Assembly (NCBI GenBank): GCA_030620095.1
Contig: JAUTXW010002104.1
Location: 338,550-402,549, forward strand
Length of the DNA stretch: 64,000 nt
Source of the DNA: Kuschelorhynchus macadamiae
Lineage: Eukaryota > Arthropoda > Insecta > Coleoptera > Curculionidae
Reading direction: 5' to 3'
Below are positions 43,775 to 53,944 of this stretch, piece by piece (positions within the stretch are counted from its first letter, which is position 1; every line of letters begins with the position of its first letter). Both the position numbers and the translations under genes were made by a program. The notes below the pieces were generated by a model that saw only the letters and a list, made by a program, of their open reading frames with translations, searched no databases and was not told where the DNA came from.

Positions 43775-44335
43775 GTGGAGAACGCCGCTCAAATTGAAGA
43801 AAGAGAAGAAATTTTTATTAACTTGGAAGGCGATTCCATCACTTATAAACATTCATTTTTGGACAAATCATCTAGGCTTGTTAGAAGATCATTCTTGTTT
43901 AACATCGACATTAATTATATTGGAGGAGGAATGGAGGAAGATGATCAGGAAATTGACGAAGGAGTGGACATGGATGGACAACTGCTAAATTTAGGAACCG
44001 AGGCTGACGTAAAAGTAAGCAAGTTTAGGGCTAGTGAATTATTTAATAATTTTGAAGAAAAAGATGTATGTGTTATACAAAGCTACTCTAAAATTGAAAG
44101 TCGAAGACTAGGAACATTTGCTATTTGCCTTCCTTGTAGTGCAATTCACATGAGATATTTACGGAGAGGGGAGTCCGATCATGTGAGCTGCCACTACAAA
44201 AGAGCTTATGTTGTTAGTGCTTCTGATTTACATTGTGCTATTTGTAGGATACATCTTTTTCTACTAATTCCTGAACATGCTTGCTTTTACTGCAATAAAA
44301 ATGAAAAAAAAAGAGATAGAAAATTATGTTGTTAA
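43775..44335 (+). CDS. Cys/His-rich zinc-binding-like protein (about 186 aa)
   Basis: Acidic N-terminal half; the C-terminal part has three CxxC pairs and several His: CLPC, then HVSCH, then CAIC followed 12 residues later by CFYC. Spacing CLPC-x32-CAIC is loosely like papillomavirus E6 fingers, but the fold is unknown. No ATG precedes 43,775 in frame without a stop; the first in-frame ATG is near 43,931 (MEEDDQEID), so an upstream exon or a non-AUG start may exist. The tail ends KKRDRKLCC. Not recognised by name. Confidence 0.5.
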   Translation: MENAAQIEEREEIFINLEGDSITYKHSFLDKSSRLVRRSFLFNIDINYIGGGMEEDDQEIDEGVDMDGQLLNLGTEADVKVSKFRASELFNNFEEKDVCVIQSYSKIESRRLGTFAICLPCSAIHMRYLRRGESDHVSCHYKRAYVVSASDLHCAICRIHLFLLIPEHACFYCNKNEKKRDRKLCC

Positions 44336-44348
44336 ATATTAATAATAA

Positions 44349-44501
44349 ACATAGTTCGTAAAGGTGATGTGTAGATTATTTCAACAATATTAATTTTAAA
44401 TATAGGTTATAAACGTAATGGGTAGATAATGTCAAAAATATTAATTTTAAACATAAATTGTAAAGATAATAAGTAGAATACGTCAACAATATTAATTTTA
44501 A
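44349..44501 (+). repeat. Three 51-bp tandem repeats
   Basis: Units at 44,349-44,399, 44,400-44,450 and 44,451-44,501, each ending in AATATTAATTTTAA and containing GTAGAxxATxTCAA. Copies differ by several bases. They lie in the non-coding gap of the right arm. They could be an enhancer or replication element; function unknown. Confidence 0.6.
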
Positions 44502-45075
44502 AAAATGTCAACTGTTACTATAAGCGGTTATATATTTTCAGTGCTATATGCAAAATACTTCTTTTTATTCTAACATCTGACACTGTATTTGTAAATGAAA
44601 TAGCTAATCATATGTAAAAAAAAAGTGTCGATTATGTCAACTGCCATTAGAAGCACTCATATATTAGCATAACATTTTGTTAACGCTTGTTTCTGTATTC
44701 AATTGAGTTTTCTCTTACTTGATGCAAATTATATTAATATTATTAGTATAATTAAAAAGTAGTAGATTAGGCTATGCAGGTCCGACAATCAAAACCGTCA
44801 TTTTTACATGTAAATTCCCATAAGAAAATTTAAGCTTCGATTTGCAAAAGTGGTGCCATTTTAGGGCGTGGCACTTTTTGTGTAAACCCATAACAATTGT
44901 TTTATTATGTAATGTGAAAATTAGTATGTATTAAAAAACTTGTTAGATCATTGTTGTCGTTTCAATATAGGAAAAGGAAAAAATGTGTGTCAATTATTAT
45001 ATATATATTTACATTTACTTTTTTTTACAAAATTATTTGTTACCAGAGTTTTCACAAACACAAATTATAAAAAAA
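44502..45075. other. AT-rich intergenic region of the right arm
   Basis: No ORF of note. It contains AT-rich runs and a GC-richer stretch near 44,860-44,890. I see nothing further. Confidence 0.4.
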
Positions 45076-45468
45076 TTATCCTCTTTTTAAAATTACAACA
45101 AAATGATGTCTAATTACATCTTTGGAGATTTGTACCAAATAGTAATATCTAGTGCGACATACAGGACAATTGTTTACCATTATAGAACAACAATTTTCAT
45201 CATTCCATCTTAAAATACATTTTAAACAAAAAATGTGGGAACATGTATTTGGTCTACATGAATCATAATATTCGATTATTTCAAAACAAATAGCACAAAA
45301 CACTTTTTTCTCTTCACTCTCAGTTTTGTTCAAATTTTTTAAAACAATCCCATTATTTTCTTCTCGAACTAATGGTATATTTTCTTCTTGAACTCCTGGT
45401 ATAATTTCTTCGAGGCTAATTGTCTGAAGCGGAATGGATCGATTTCTTTCTCCAACTGATTCACTCAT
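45076..45468 (-). CDS. RING-finger protein (130 aa), probable E3 ligase
   Basis: C3HC4 RING with ligands C58, C61, C76, H78, C81, C84, C101 and C104 (CAIC ... CSHIFCLKC ... CPVC). A hydrophobic LRW follows the sixth ligand, as is usual for E2 binding. The acidic N-terminal part (residues 1-55) is Glu/Asn-rich, with no BIR or membrane helix. It is the gene nearest the right TIR of Polinton copy 1. With the separate BIR protein at 38.0 kb it covers the two modules that are fused in baculovirus IAPs. Confidence 0.85.
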   Translation of the reverse strand: MSESVGERNRSIPLQTISLEEIIPGVQEENIPLVREENNGIVLKNLNKTESEEKKVFCAICFEIIEYYDSCRPNTCSHIFCLKCILRWNDENCCSIMVNNCPVCRTRYYYLVQISKDVIRHHFVVILKRG

Positions 45469-45539
45469 TTTATTTTAATATTATTATTAATAGGTTTATT
45501 CAACAGATTTTTTTCTTTTAACAGTCACTCGTACCTTAA

Positions 45540-45690
45540 CATACTAAAATGATCTTGATGCACCTATTTATAAGACTTAAGAATGCAAAATCAAATGTGG
45601 GAGAACAAAGAGAAAAAATTAAAAATATGATATGATGTTAAGAATGAGAATAAGAGGAGGAGGAGGAGGCGCTCCCCTATTATAACTACT
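45540..45690 (-). repeat. Right terminal inverted repeat, Polinton copy 1
   Basis: 151 bp, inverse of the left TIR, ending GCTCCCCTATTATAACTACT just before TTAGTC. Compared with the left arm a stretch of roughly 40-50 bp inside the pyrimidine-rich part is missing or changed, so the arms are unequal. Confidence 0.9.
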
Positions 45691-45696
45691 TTAGTC

Positions 45697-46110
45697 AAAA
45701 TTTAAAAATTTGATTAATTTTAATTTTTTTGCAAACATCGAGAAAAACTAGGAAAAGTGTGATACGAATTCAAGATGTCGATCAAATAAAATGTTTAAAA
45801 AATCAATGTACATTTTATAATGTAAAGTTATTGCCAAATAAATATAGGTTATCTGTGTGTGGTGCAATTCGTAAAAAGGGATGTACTGGCTAAAGGTCAA
45901 TTTACAGATTTTTTAAATTTATTTTTATTCATATTCATTTTGTACATATTTTCTCTCTTTTTTTGCTACATTTTTATATTGTGTTTGTCAATCCGAAAGT
46001 CACTGTTCTCTTCATAGACATTGTTATTTTTTCTATGGTTCTCTTCAATAGTTAAATTACGAATTCTCAAATAAGAATTTATGACATTACATCTGTTTTA
46101 TTTACATATC

Positions 46111-46171
<61 letters not shown>

Positions 46172-46248
46172 CATTTTTTTGCCATATAGCCATATAAGAG
46201 TGACAAAATTTTGCCAGTTCATCCCTGGTTCACACTTGATTTCTGATA

Positions 46249-46298
<50 letters not shown>

Positions 46299-46735
46299 CT
46301 TCAACTTAATTGGATAAGTAGTTTTAGTTTTTTGGCACTGATATTTTTTTTATCATAAGGGCTCCTCACCAAAACTTTACCAGTTTATTTGTTTATCTTA
46401 TTTGATTAACGGGCAAAATTTGAGGTAAATTGGCTTAGTAGTTCTTTAGTAATAATTTTTTAATCAATTTGTTAATCCGACATTTTGTTGCGACATTGGA
46501 TTTTTACCAAAATATTAACATGTCATCCCCATATGACCCTTAATTTTTGGTCAATATTTAAAATCAACCGGACAAGTAATTTTTCTGCTATGTATATGGA
46601 CAGATAGACCGACAGGCAATTAAATTGACGGAATTGAGAAAACATGTGATCTTGAAGATCCGAAAACATCTGGAAGGTCGATTTTTTCACGATTAGATTA
46701 TTTTTCTCTTAAGAGAAAAGTAACAGAAAGACCTT
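45697..46735 (+). repeat. R1 repeat copies and two (TA)n tracts
   Basis: R1 text ('GATACGAATTCAAGATGTCG', 'GGATAAGTAGTTTTAGTTTT', 'CCCCATATGACCCTTAATTT', 'GACAGATAGACCGACAGGCA') resumes right after the Polinton. (TA)n microsatellites lie at about 46,111-46,171 and 46,250-46,297. No coding sequence. Confidence 0.6.
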
Positions 46736-48781
46736 TTTTTAGTCGACGGATTTTTTTTTAGTAGTAAGGTTTTTCCTTCGGTAATGTATTCGGATAAAGG
46801 CACATTTTATGGTATTTGCGCCAACTTAGTTAGCGGTGAAGCTTGGGTTATGCAGTTATAAAGTTCTTCTGGATATTATCTGTTAATTTGTTTATCATAC
46901 GCATACAGCATATCCAAAAGGCAAAATTTATTTTTAAGGACTTTTTAATTGACCAGAAAATATCAGCTTCTTGCTTAATAGACACGAATAACTCGAAAAT
47001 GCATAGCTCAACAGCTTAGTATGAATGGGTATACACCTTAAGCCGATTTTAAGAACCAGGACAGCTTATCAGGTAGCTGCACCAGGGCGACCATCCAGGG
47101 GTCCAAGGGATGGAGATCTAGTTCATATAAGTGCCGATTTTGTAAGAAGAAGGCTCTTAAACTTAATTTAATTTCCCACCAAACAGCTGTTGGATCGGTA
47201 TTATCTACAAATCAGAGGTAAGAGAGAACCCTCGTTCGGCGAAGATCACATAAACTGGATAGGTTGAATGGTCCAGAATTGTATTTTTTGTCCAGGTTTG
47301 CTCAGTACTTTAATGATTAATGTATAAGGGTATTCAGATCTGAAAGAGAACGATATGCTCAGATCTTACACTATGTCCTGTGTGTACAGCCCATTTTATT
47401 GAACCTTTAAATCAGGATAACGCGTGCCCTCTTTCTTTTACAGATTTTCGAGATGATTTCTTCCAGAATTACATAAAACATATATGGTATAATATGGGAA
47501 AAAGTTCTTTTATAATAATTACTTTAACTTAGCTTTGTAATCTTAAATCTATCTATAATATGTAGCTCTTAAAGTTAACTTTTTTCTGTGTTGCCTTAAT
47601 ATTGAAAATTGTCGCCCTCCAAATTTGCTGCCTCGGGCAAATACTTAGCTTGCCCTCTCCCTAGAGCGAACCCTCTCGGTAAGCACATTTAATGAAATAA
47701 TAATATTCAGGGTATCCCACTGAATAACATATAGGTAGTGAAATCTTTTCCACTTGATAACAATTTTTTGATATTTTTAGAAGAAAAATCCTACAACTTT
47801 TGTATTTAATTTTTTTGTATCTCCTGTAGTTAAAGCGTAGCTAAGTGTTAACATATAAGTTATCTACTTATCTGAATAATTTGTGTAATTAATAAAAACT
47901 TTATTATGACAGGATTGCGGTATTTAGGTGTTTTGTTGAGACTTCATCTAAGTATATATTTTACCGCACTTAGCAATATTTAAAATATAACCTTGAAAGT
48001 GAGTTTAAAACAAAAGCGGATGCAAACGGACTAGTTTTAGTCGAGTCTGATAATAAGATTTGTATTCAATCTATGGTTTAGTTGAACAAAACTATAGCAA
48101 GAGAGTTTCTTCTTTCTACGTACTTTTTAAACTTTTGTCAGGTAAATACACAACGGGAAAAATTATCACATTGTACTCAGGCAAGCTTTGTTATTCCCGA
48201 GAAGCTACAAAATAGTCACATAATATGTGGGTGGACTAAAGCTCTAGCAAATATCTTCCATATTCCGAACGAATATAGTTTTTATAAGTCAGGCTAAAAA
48301 GCACTCGCGTTGGGAGGCGAAAAAAAACTTAAACGAGTCCTTAATCTTTGCTAGGGAAAACAAGAATACCAGAATACTCAAATTGCATAATCTAGTCTTG
48401 AAACGTTTCGAAACTATTTAAGAAAAACCATCTTCAGAGAGGCTTGTTCTCGGGGCTGTAGGGTAGCCCCGTAACGAAGCAATGTTTTGTTTGTTTGTTT
48501 GTTGTTTTCGTGACATTTTGGTTTTCTTCTTATAAATATTGACTTTTAACCTCCGGATCCCTTGTATAGGTGTCAGGAAATTTCGTTGCAATATTTGGAG
48601 GGGTTATTCTATTTATGAAAATAGTCAAAAAATTCTTATGACCATGCTTCTGGAAACGCTTTGTGTTCAAGATACAAGGTGTTAACATTTTTTTAACGAC
48701 CCCCGAATATTTTTGGTGATAATTACTTTTAAATTTGGCACACGATAACCATTACTCGTGTTTATACAACGGCTATAATAC
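46736..48781. other. Spacer without supported genes
   Basis: Between the two Polintons. A GC-richer stretch at about 47,060-47,240 and a (TTTG)n run near 48,485-48,505 are visible. No ORF can be assigned. Confidence 0.4.
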
Positions 48782-49232
48782 TAGGGTTACCCACCGTACT
48801 CTTTTAAAAGTACAAGTACTCTTTTTGGACTAAAAATTTTAAGTACTCTTACTTTTTGGGTTTTTACTCAAATGTCCTCTTTTTTAGTTAAAAGAAATAT
48901 AATTATTAATATAAGTAAAATTCAAGACCACGAAGAGTGAACCAAATAAATATTTTACTCAAAATCATTGCTCACGATGCACTGAAATAATGGACTCAAT
49001 CATATTTTCTGTACCAACACGTTAATAATAAATATTTGGAGAAATATTTACCCGTTAGTTTTATTTATTAGAATTAAAGTCGCTTTTTAAAGCTTAGGGA
49101 GAAGAGATCAAACCTGATCCTATGAAATGGCGAATGCACTATAAAATTATCTACTTTCAGACATATCATACAATTTAATATATTTCTTGTATTCTTTTCT
49201 GTGAGGCCTAGGATGATAACCCTATACAATAC
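48774..49232. mobile_element. Possible small hAT-type MITE
   Basis: Sequence 48,782-49,224 starts TAGGGTTACCCACC and ends TAACCCTA. It is flanked by TATAATAC (48,774-48,781) and TACAATAC (49,225-49,232), an 8-bp pair with one mismatch. 'AAGTACTC'-type motifs repeat near the left end. No ORF. Only the outer 8 bases are inverted, so the call is tentative. Confidence 0.4.
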
Positions 49233-49926
49233 ACTTTAGAAAAGTAAAAGGGTGTAAAGTTTTTGGGGCCTTGGTCCCTTTGACCGCCTAAAAAAATTCT
49301 GTAGGAACACTCAGTTAGTTTGGGACCTTTATCGCGTCTCCTGCTTTATTTTACAAATTTTATGCTCCTAGGACTTTTTTTATAACTTGCACCGTTTTGA
49401 AATAGTTTTGAAAAATGTGTTTAAGAACATGAGCAGTTTTAATGGTTCAGTATCAGTTTTTATTATCTAAATTACAAGCTAGAAAACAAAAAGTCCGTGT
49501 TTTTAAAAAAGTCTAAGAAACATAAAATTTGTAAAATAGAGTCCCATAGAGGTCTCAAATAAGTTTTGTATCGTTGCAGAATTTTTTTGGGACTATCAAA
49601 AAAAGTTACACCTACGTAATTTTCTGAAATGTTTTGTGGATATTGTATATACGTTAATTACAGCTTATCGTGTGCCAAATGTATGAGGCACATGATTGGC
49701 ATGTAATTGAGAATATTATGTGCCCCATTGGACAAATATCTGAAGATGTCCAAGAATAATGGAAAATCTTGATGTGTCTAACTGTTAGCTAAGAAAACAT
49801 CATAATATAAAGTTTGTTGATTTTGATTGAACTAAACCAAATTTCAAGGTAGTTCTTCAGCACGATGTTTACCTTTCCACCGATTGCTTAATTACTTGGG
49901 CTAAAATTCAGTTAGTATGGCTGGGT
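49233..49926. other. Intergenic flank of Polinton copy 2
   Basis: No coding sequence seen. It is not R1 repeat and is not related to the left flank of the first Polinton. Confidence 0.4.
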
Positions 49927-50110
49927 AGTAGTTAAAATAGGAGAGCGCCTCCTCCTCCTCCTCTTCCTCTCTCTCATGTCCCTCATTCTTATCTTCCTTC
50001 CCTTTTATTCTCATTCGCATCATATTTTTAATTTTTTCTCTTTGTCCTCCCACATTTGATTTTGCATTCTTAGGTCTTATAAATAGGTGCATCAAGATCA
50101 TTTTAGTATG
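49927..50110 (+). repeat. Left terminal inverted repeat, Polinton copy 2
   Basis: Close match to 25,089-25,272 including the pyrimidine tract and the TTTTAGTATG inner end. Its partner lies beyond the window. Confidence 0.85.
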
Positions 50111-50213
50111 CTGAGGCACATTTACTAAGCTGTGCTCGAGTTGCGTAAAAAGTAATTTTTGAATTTTTCCACCAATTGAAACAAAAAAAAATGTGTCAAG
50201 TAATAAGTGAATT

Positions 50214-50603
50214 ATGTGTAATCGCGAAAAATTAGCTACATCTATCAGACAGTTAAAAGTTAAATATCTTAATTTCTTTGAAGTGATTTCGAAAGATGAA
50301 TACACCAAGCTGTTTTATCCACTGACACGAGATTATTTGGAAGCAATTGACTGTTGTGATGATTATTTAGAAGGAATTATAAGCCTTACTACGTTTTTCA
50401 ATACATTTGGGAAATCATACTTTGTAGGAGAATTAAGCCACCTAATAGAATTTATAGGAGAAGATTGCCAATTTATACCTGCTATTATTGCAACCCAAAA
50501 GAGGTTTCAATTATATGAAGATAAAAAACAGGTATTATCAAGAAAAGTTAATCCTATTCGCAAGAGACGTCCCCCCACATATTTAAGATATTATGTTAAA
50601 TAA
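50214..50603 (+). CDS. Small left-end protein P1 (129 aa), copy 2
   Basis: Intact, starting at ATG 50,214. It differs from the first copy at a handful of residues (for example LATSIRQ in place of LTTTMRQ) and keeps the 'YLEAIDCCDDYL' block. It ends 5 bases before P2. Function unknown. Confidence 0.75.
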   Translation: MCNREKLATSIRQLKVKYLNFFEVISKDEYTKLFYPLTRDYLEAIDCCDDYLEGIISLTTFFNTFGKSYFVGELSHLIEFIGEDCQFIPAIIATQKRFQLYEDKKQVLSRKVNPIRKRRPPTYLRYYVK

Positions 50604-50608
50604 ATTAA

Positions 50609-50899
50609 ATGGCTGAGTTGCTGATTGCAGTTAAATTATTAGAGGACAAATTTAGTAATCTTTCAAAAACCTATTTCTCATATTCTATGGCAAGTGGTCC
50701 GGAGTGGATAGGCTTTTATTGTAATCAATCTGCGGAATTCGTAAAGGCTGTCCTCTGTTGCAACAAATACTGTGAAACATTAAATTTTTTTCAACTTATT
50801 CAAGATCTAAAAGATATTGGCTTTGGTTACTATTTAAAAGACTTGAAGCAATTTATTGACGAGGATACTATTCTTCAAGAAATTGAAAAGGAAGAATAA
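50609..50899 (+). CDS. Small left-end protein P2 (96 aa), copy 2
   Basis: The intact form of the gene that is frameshifted in copy 1. The middle 'AEFVKAVLCCNKYCETLNFF' and the end 'GFGYYLKDLKQFIDED' align with P1 'YLEAIDCCDDYL ... YFVGELSHLIEFIGED'. The acidic tail ends EIEKEE. No membrane or signal segment. Confidence 0.75.
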   Translation: MAELLIAVKLLEDKFSNLSKTYFSYSMASGPEWIGFYCNQSAEFVKAVLCCNKYCETLNFFQLIQDLKDIGFGYYLKDLKQFIDEDTILQEIEKEE

Positions 50900-50916
50900 A
50901 TTTAATAATATTCACA

Positions 50917-51192
50917 ATGGAGCAAGTGGTTACTGAAATGTATGAAGAGTTTATTATATCTGCTGCATACTTCCAATATTTATCAATTGTAGGCGAAGAA
51001 GACGCAGAAGCACAAGATTTGTCAGCATATGTTAATAATATAGATCGAATGGAACAATGTAAATTAGCCGCTAAATTTTGTAATGATTATTTAAAATATA
51101 AAAATGAGTATGAACTTTTAAATGAATTTAGAAAATTAGATTTAAGGTATCATGTTAATTGTATTCAATCATGGTTAGTTAATGCAAAATAA
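50917..51192 (+). CDS. Small left-end protein P3 (91 aa), copy 2
   Basis: Intact and nearly identical to copy 1 (VVTEM for MVTEM, one Val/Ile change near the end). The stop codon again lies within an AATAAA signal. Confidence 0.75.
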   Translation: MEQVVTEMYEEFIISAAYFQYLSIVGEEDAEAQDLSAYVNNIDRMEQCKLAAKFCNDYLKYKNEYELLNEFRKLDLRYHVNCIQSWLVNAK

Positions 51193-51216
51193 AAATGTAA
51201 TTATTTTTTTTTATTT

Positions 51217-51653
51217 TTATTCATTCATAAAACAATTGTCATATAAAAATAACACATTTGTCAAAGCACACATACAAGGTGATTTTGAATGATTTTGGTT
51301 CCATTAGCTTTAGCGCTGGTTGTTCATCTATTTCACAGGCTTTTTAGAATATTTCTCTATAAAATCCTTTTTTCGGTTCCTTTTACAAAAGCAAAATCAG
51401 CTTTCTTCGTAAGTGTTTCAATTATTTTTGGGAAATGATGTAATGGAGTAAATCCATTATTCCAATGTATACAATGATGATTTTTCATTAGCCATACCGC
51501 CTGCTTGTGACAATCACGTGAAAGAAACTCCATTGGAAAAGGCTTTTTAACAATGTAATGAGTCATTTCATAACCATCAAAAGCTGCAAGCTCTTTCGGT
51601 ATAAATTTATTTTTTTCATCCTTGAATCCTTGAATATCCATACCCAATCTCAT
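51217..51653 (-). pseudogene. DIQGF-family protein, frameshifted copy
   Basis: Reads through the lysine that is a stop in copy 1, then loses frame near 51,370 in an A-run before the 'KGTEK' block ends, with a further small deletion near 51,340. Copies 1 and 2 are therefore broken at different places, so the breaks arose after they separated. The upstream coiled-coil ORF is damaged here. Confidence 0.6.
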
Positions 51654-51835
51654 ATTTTCAAAGCAGCAAATTTTTAATGAGTATTTTTTTTCTTGGATAA
51701 TTTGCAATTTCTTCATTCATTAATTTTAAAAATAAATTTTTCAATTTGTTGTAGTTTTGATGTCATGACTAAAACTAAAAGCTTTTGAAAATGCCTTTAA
51801 ATTAAATCGAAATATGAAAATAGTGGGGATAAAGT

Positions 51836-53070
51836 TTATAATTGTTTCACTTTAGTAAGAGGGTTGTAGCTAAATAATTTGTCATGTAAAATAAGAGAAT
51901 AAGCAGAAGTATCTTTTTTAATTGCATTGTGTGTCTCAAATTCAATTCTCATTACTACGGATTCCGTTTGAATTGTTTCTTTTTGATGGGAGCAATCAAT
52001 ATATGTAATAGGACTAATGTTTTTGAATTGTTCAGGATTAAAAATGGATTCATTTGAACACCATAGTAAGACTGTCTAAAGTTGGCAAACATTTCGTATA
52101 AAGCAGAAAATTGGTTTTCTTCGAAATTTAAGTACAAATCGTGATAAGGATATCTTTCAGAATTTAAAAATACTCTAATATTTGACAAGGTAATATTGTC
52201 AAATTTACTCATATCTTTAACAATTTTCCCTTTTCTGTTTTCTTGAAAGCCAATCACAACATGACGAGGAGCTTCTAGTTTACTAGTTGTTTTTACCGGC
52301 CATGTGTGACGGGTTGTTTCGGTTAGAGAAGAATATTAAACAAGTTCCCAACTCCTGAATCCTATCAATATATCTTTATTTGATTCTAATATTTTTGATA
52401 GAGCAAGTTGTTGTGGCATATCAACTAGAATGTGAGGAACTTTCCAATAAATTTTATCGAAAGTAACCAATGGAGTGTCAGGAGCAGTAACAAGGTGTGC
52501 CGGATCTTCTTTGAAAATAACACCATCTAAATCATCAGTTGATCTAATAAGAACCAATTCCTGTTTCATATTCATAATAATTTTTCTGTAATCTTCAAAA
52601 AATCCTAAAAGCATTTTTAGTGGTATGGATACGGAGAATTTTCCATCATTATCAACTAAAATTGTATCACCTTCTTTCCGATGTGGAAACCAACCTGCAT
52701 TTTCCAGTTTTAAACTTTCGTTGGTATTGTGAGAAAGGTAGCTTTTTAAGGTTGATGCTAATCCAACATTTCTTATTGAATCTATAGTAATTCCGTTTAG
52801 TTCATAGCGGATTTCTCTGAACAAAAAGGCTATACCATTGTTAATAAATAGCAATTCTTTCTTATATTTACCTTCTGTATTAGTTAATTTTCCTTCGATA
52901 TAAAGTAAACTATCTGATGGTAGAGTGTAAGCATCGAGTTCTTGAATTGGGATCCTTATTTCATCATTGTAATCGAATTTTGAAGAAATATATGGTTGAT
53001 ATGTGTGAAGCTCAGAACTGACGATGGAATTGTCTACATAAAGCTTTTCGTTTACGTTTAATATGTTCAT
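51836..53070 (-). pseudogene. Major capsid protein, interrupted (copy 2)
   Basis: The first 244 residues (52,336-53,070) match the intact capsid gene. A nonsense change follows at about 52,336-52,338, where copy 1 reads Glu. The C-terminal part continues in frame to about 52,050, where a one-base loss shifts it, and ends near 51,836. No capsid protein can be made. Confidence 0.85.
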
Positions 53071-53247
53071 TATTTTAAAACAGTGAAACCCAAGGATGTG
53101 AGAAATTTACGATTATCTCGTCTTAACTTGTTGGTGTTGGATTTGATACTGAACTGTTGTTTAGGCTTTTTCTTTTTATAAGTTTTACTTTGTTGATAGT
53201 GGTAGGGGCAAGTCTCATCCCAAGGGCTCTATTATATCTAACAACCA
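53070..53247 (-). pseudogene. Basic core-like protein, frameshifted (copy 2)
   Basis: Same gene as at 28,267 but with one T fewer in the T-run near 53,184, which breaks the lysine-rich part. The ATG again follows the penton stop by 1 base, and the stop overlaps the capsid start as TAATG. Confidence 0.65.
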
Positions 53248-53249
53248 TT

Positions 53250-53900
53250 TTATATTTCACTTGTTTGTAAATGTAACCTTACTGTTATAGTTTCTCCTCT
53301 AAAACTGATAAGTTCTACGTCTTGATCAACTATTTTAACTGTTATATTGTTTATTGCTTTGACGCTAACTGGAAAACACAAAATGGGCAAAGGAGATTCC
53401 ACTATTTTATAGCCTGGAGCTACAGTTGGATAAAACTGGTGAATAATATGAACAGGTTTACCATTACTGTAAGAACCGACACAAATATTACAATCAATAC
53501 AAATAGCATTCACCTTAGTTATTTTTGCAACATTATCTGATTCTTCCTCTTTCATAGCTTTTAGTAACCTGCTATTAAAACCCAACATTTTTCCTATCGA
53601 ATCTTCCTTGGTAAAATCAATTTTTCTACTACACATTAAAAAAGTTTTTAGAGTATTAACATTTGCTTTTAAAAGAAAAAAAAATTTTTTCTATTCGGAA
53701 AATCTTCTATACTTTCTCTTATGTATGTTTCTATATCTGTAATGTCATAAGTTCCGTCGGGAATAACAAACTTTTTACTTTATTATATCTGGGGATATAA
53801 AATTTTCCAGGTAATATTGTTTTTCTTCTAAATATATGGGCGGATTAAAATCAGCAGACAAAACAGAACTGTTTCCTGATATGGCAATTGTGGTGGACAT
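53250..53900 (-). pseudogene. Penton-like protein, damaged (copy 2)
   Basis: The ATG at 53,900 is followed by a region with several deletions between about 53,690 and 53,830 (loss of roughly 50 bp and scrambled order). From 53,636 to 53,250 the C-terminal part is in frame and matches the intact gene. Confidence 0.75.
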
Positions 53901-53944
53901 TGCAGTTTATTTATGAAAATGAGATATTACAACAAATAATGAGT

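Larger units (their letters stand above)
25083..45696. mobile_element. Polinton/Maverick (adintovirus-like) copy 1
   Basis: The element occupies 25,089-45,690 (20,602 bp) between perfect 6-bp duplications TTAGTC (25,083-25,088 and 45,691-45,696), the length made by Polinton integrases. It begins AGTAGTTATAATAGGGGAGC and ends with the inverse. It carries the diagnostic set: PolB, rve-integrase with chromodomain, FtsK/A32-type ATPase, adenain-type protease, and double- and single-jelly-roll-type capsid proteins. This is the gene content of adintoviruses. A 2.6-kb internal tandem duplication adds to its length. Frame breaks in polB, ATPase, protease and others show it is not autonomous, but integrase, penton and one full-length major capsid gene are intact. 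Confidence 0.93.

Noticed and set aside
43743..43988. 81-aa ORF overlapping the start of the Cys-rich gene
   Set aside because: Shadow frame; the longer frame with the CxxC motifs is better supported.
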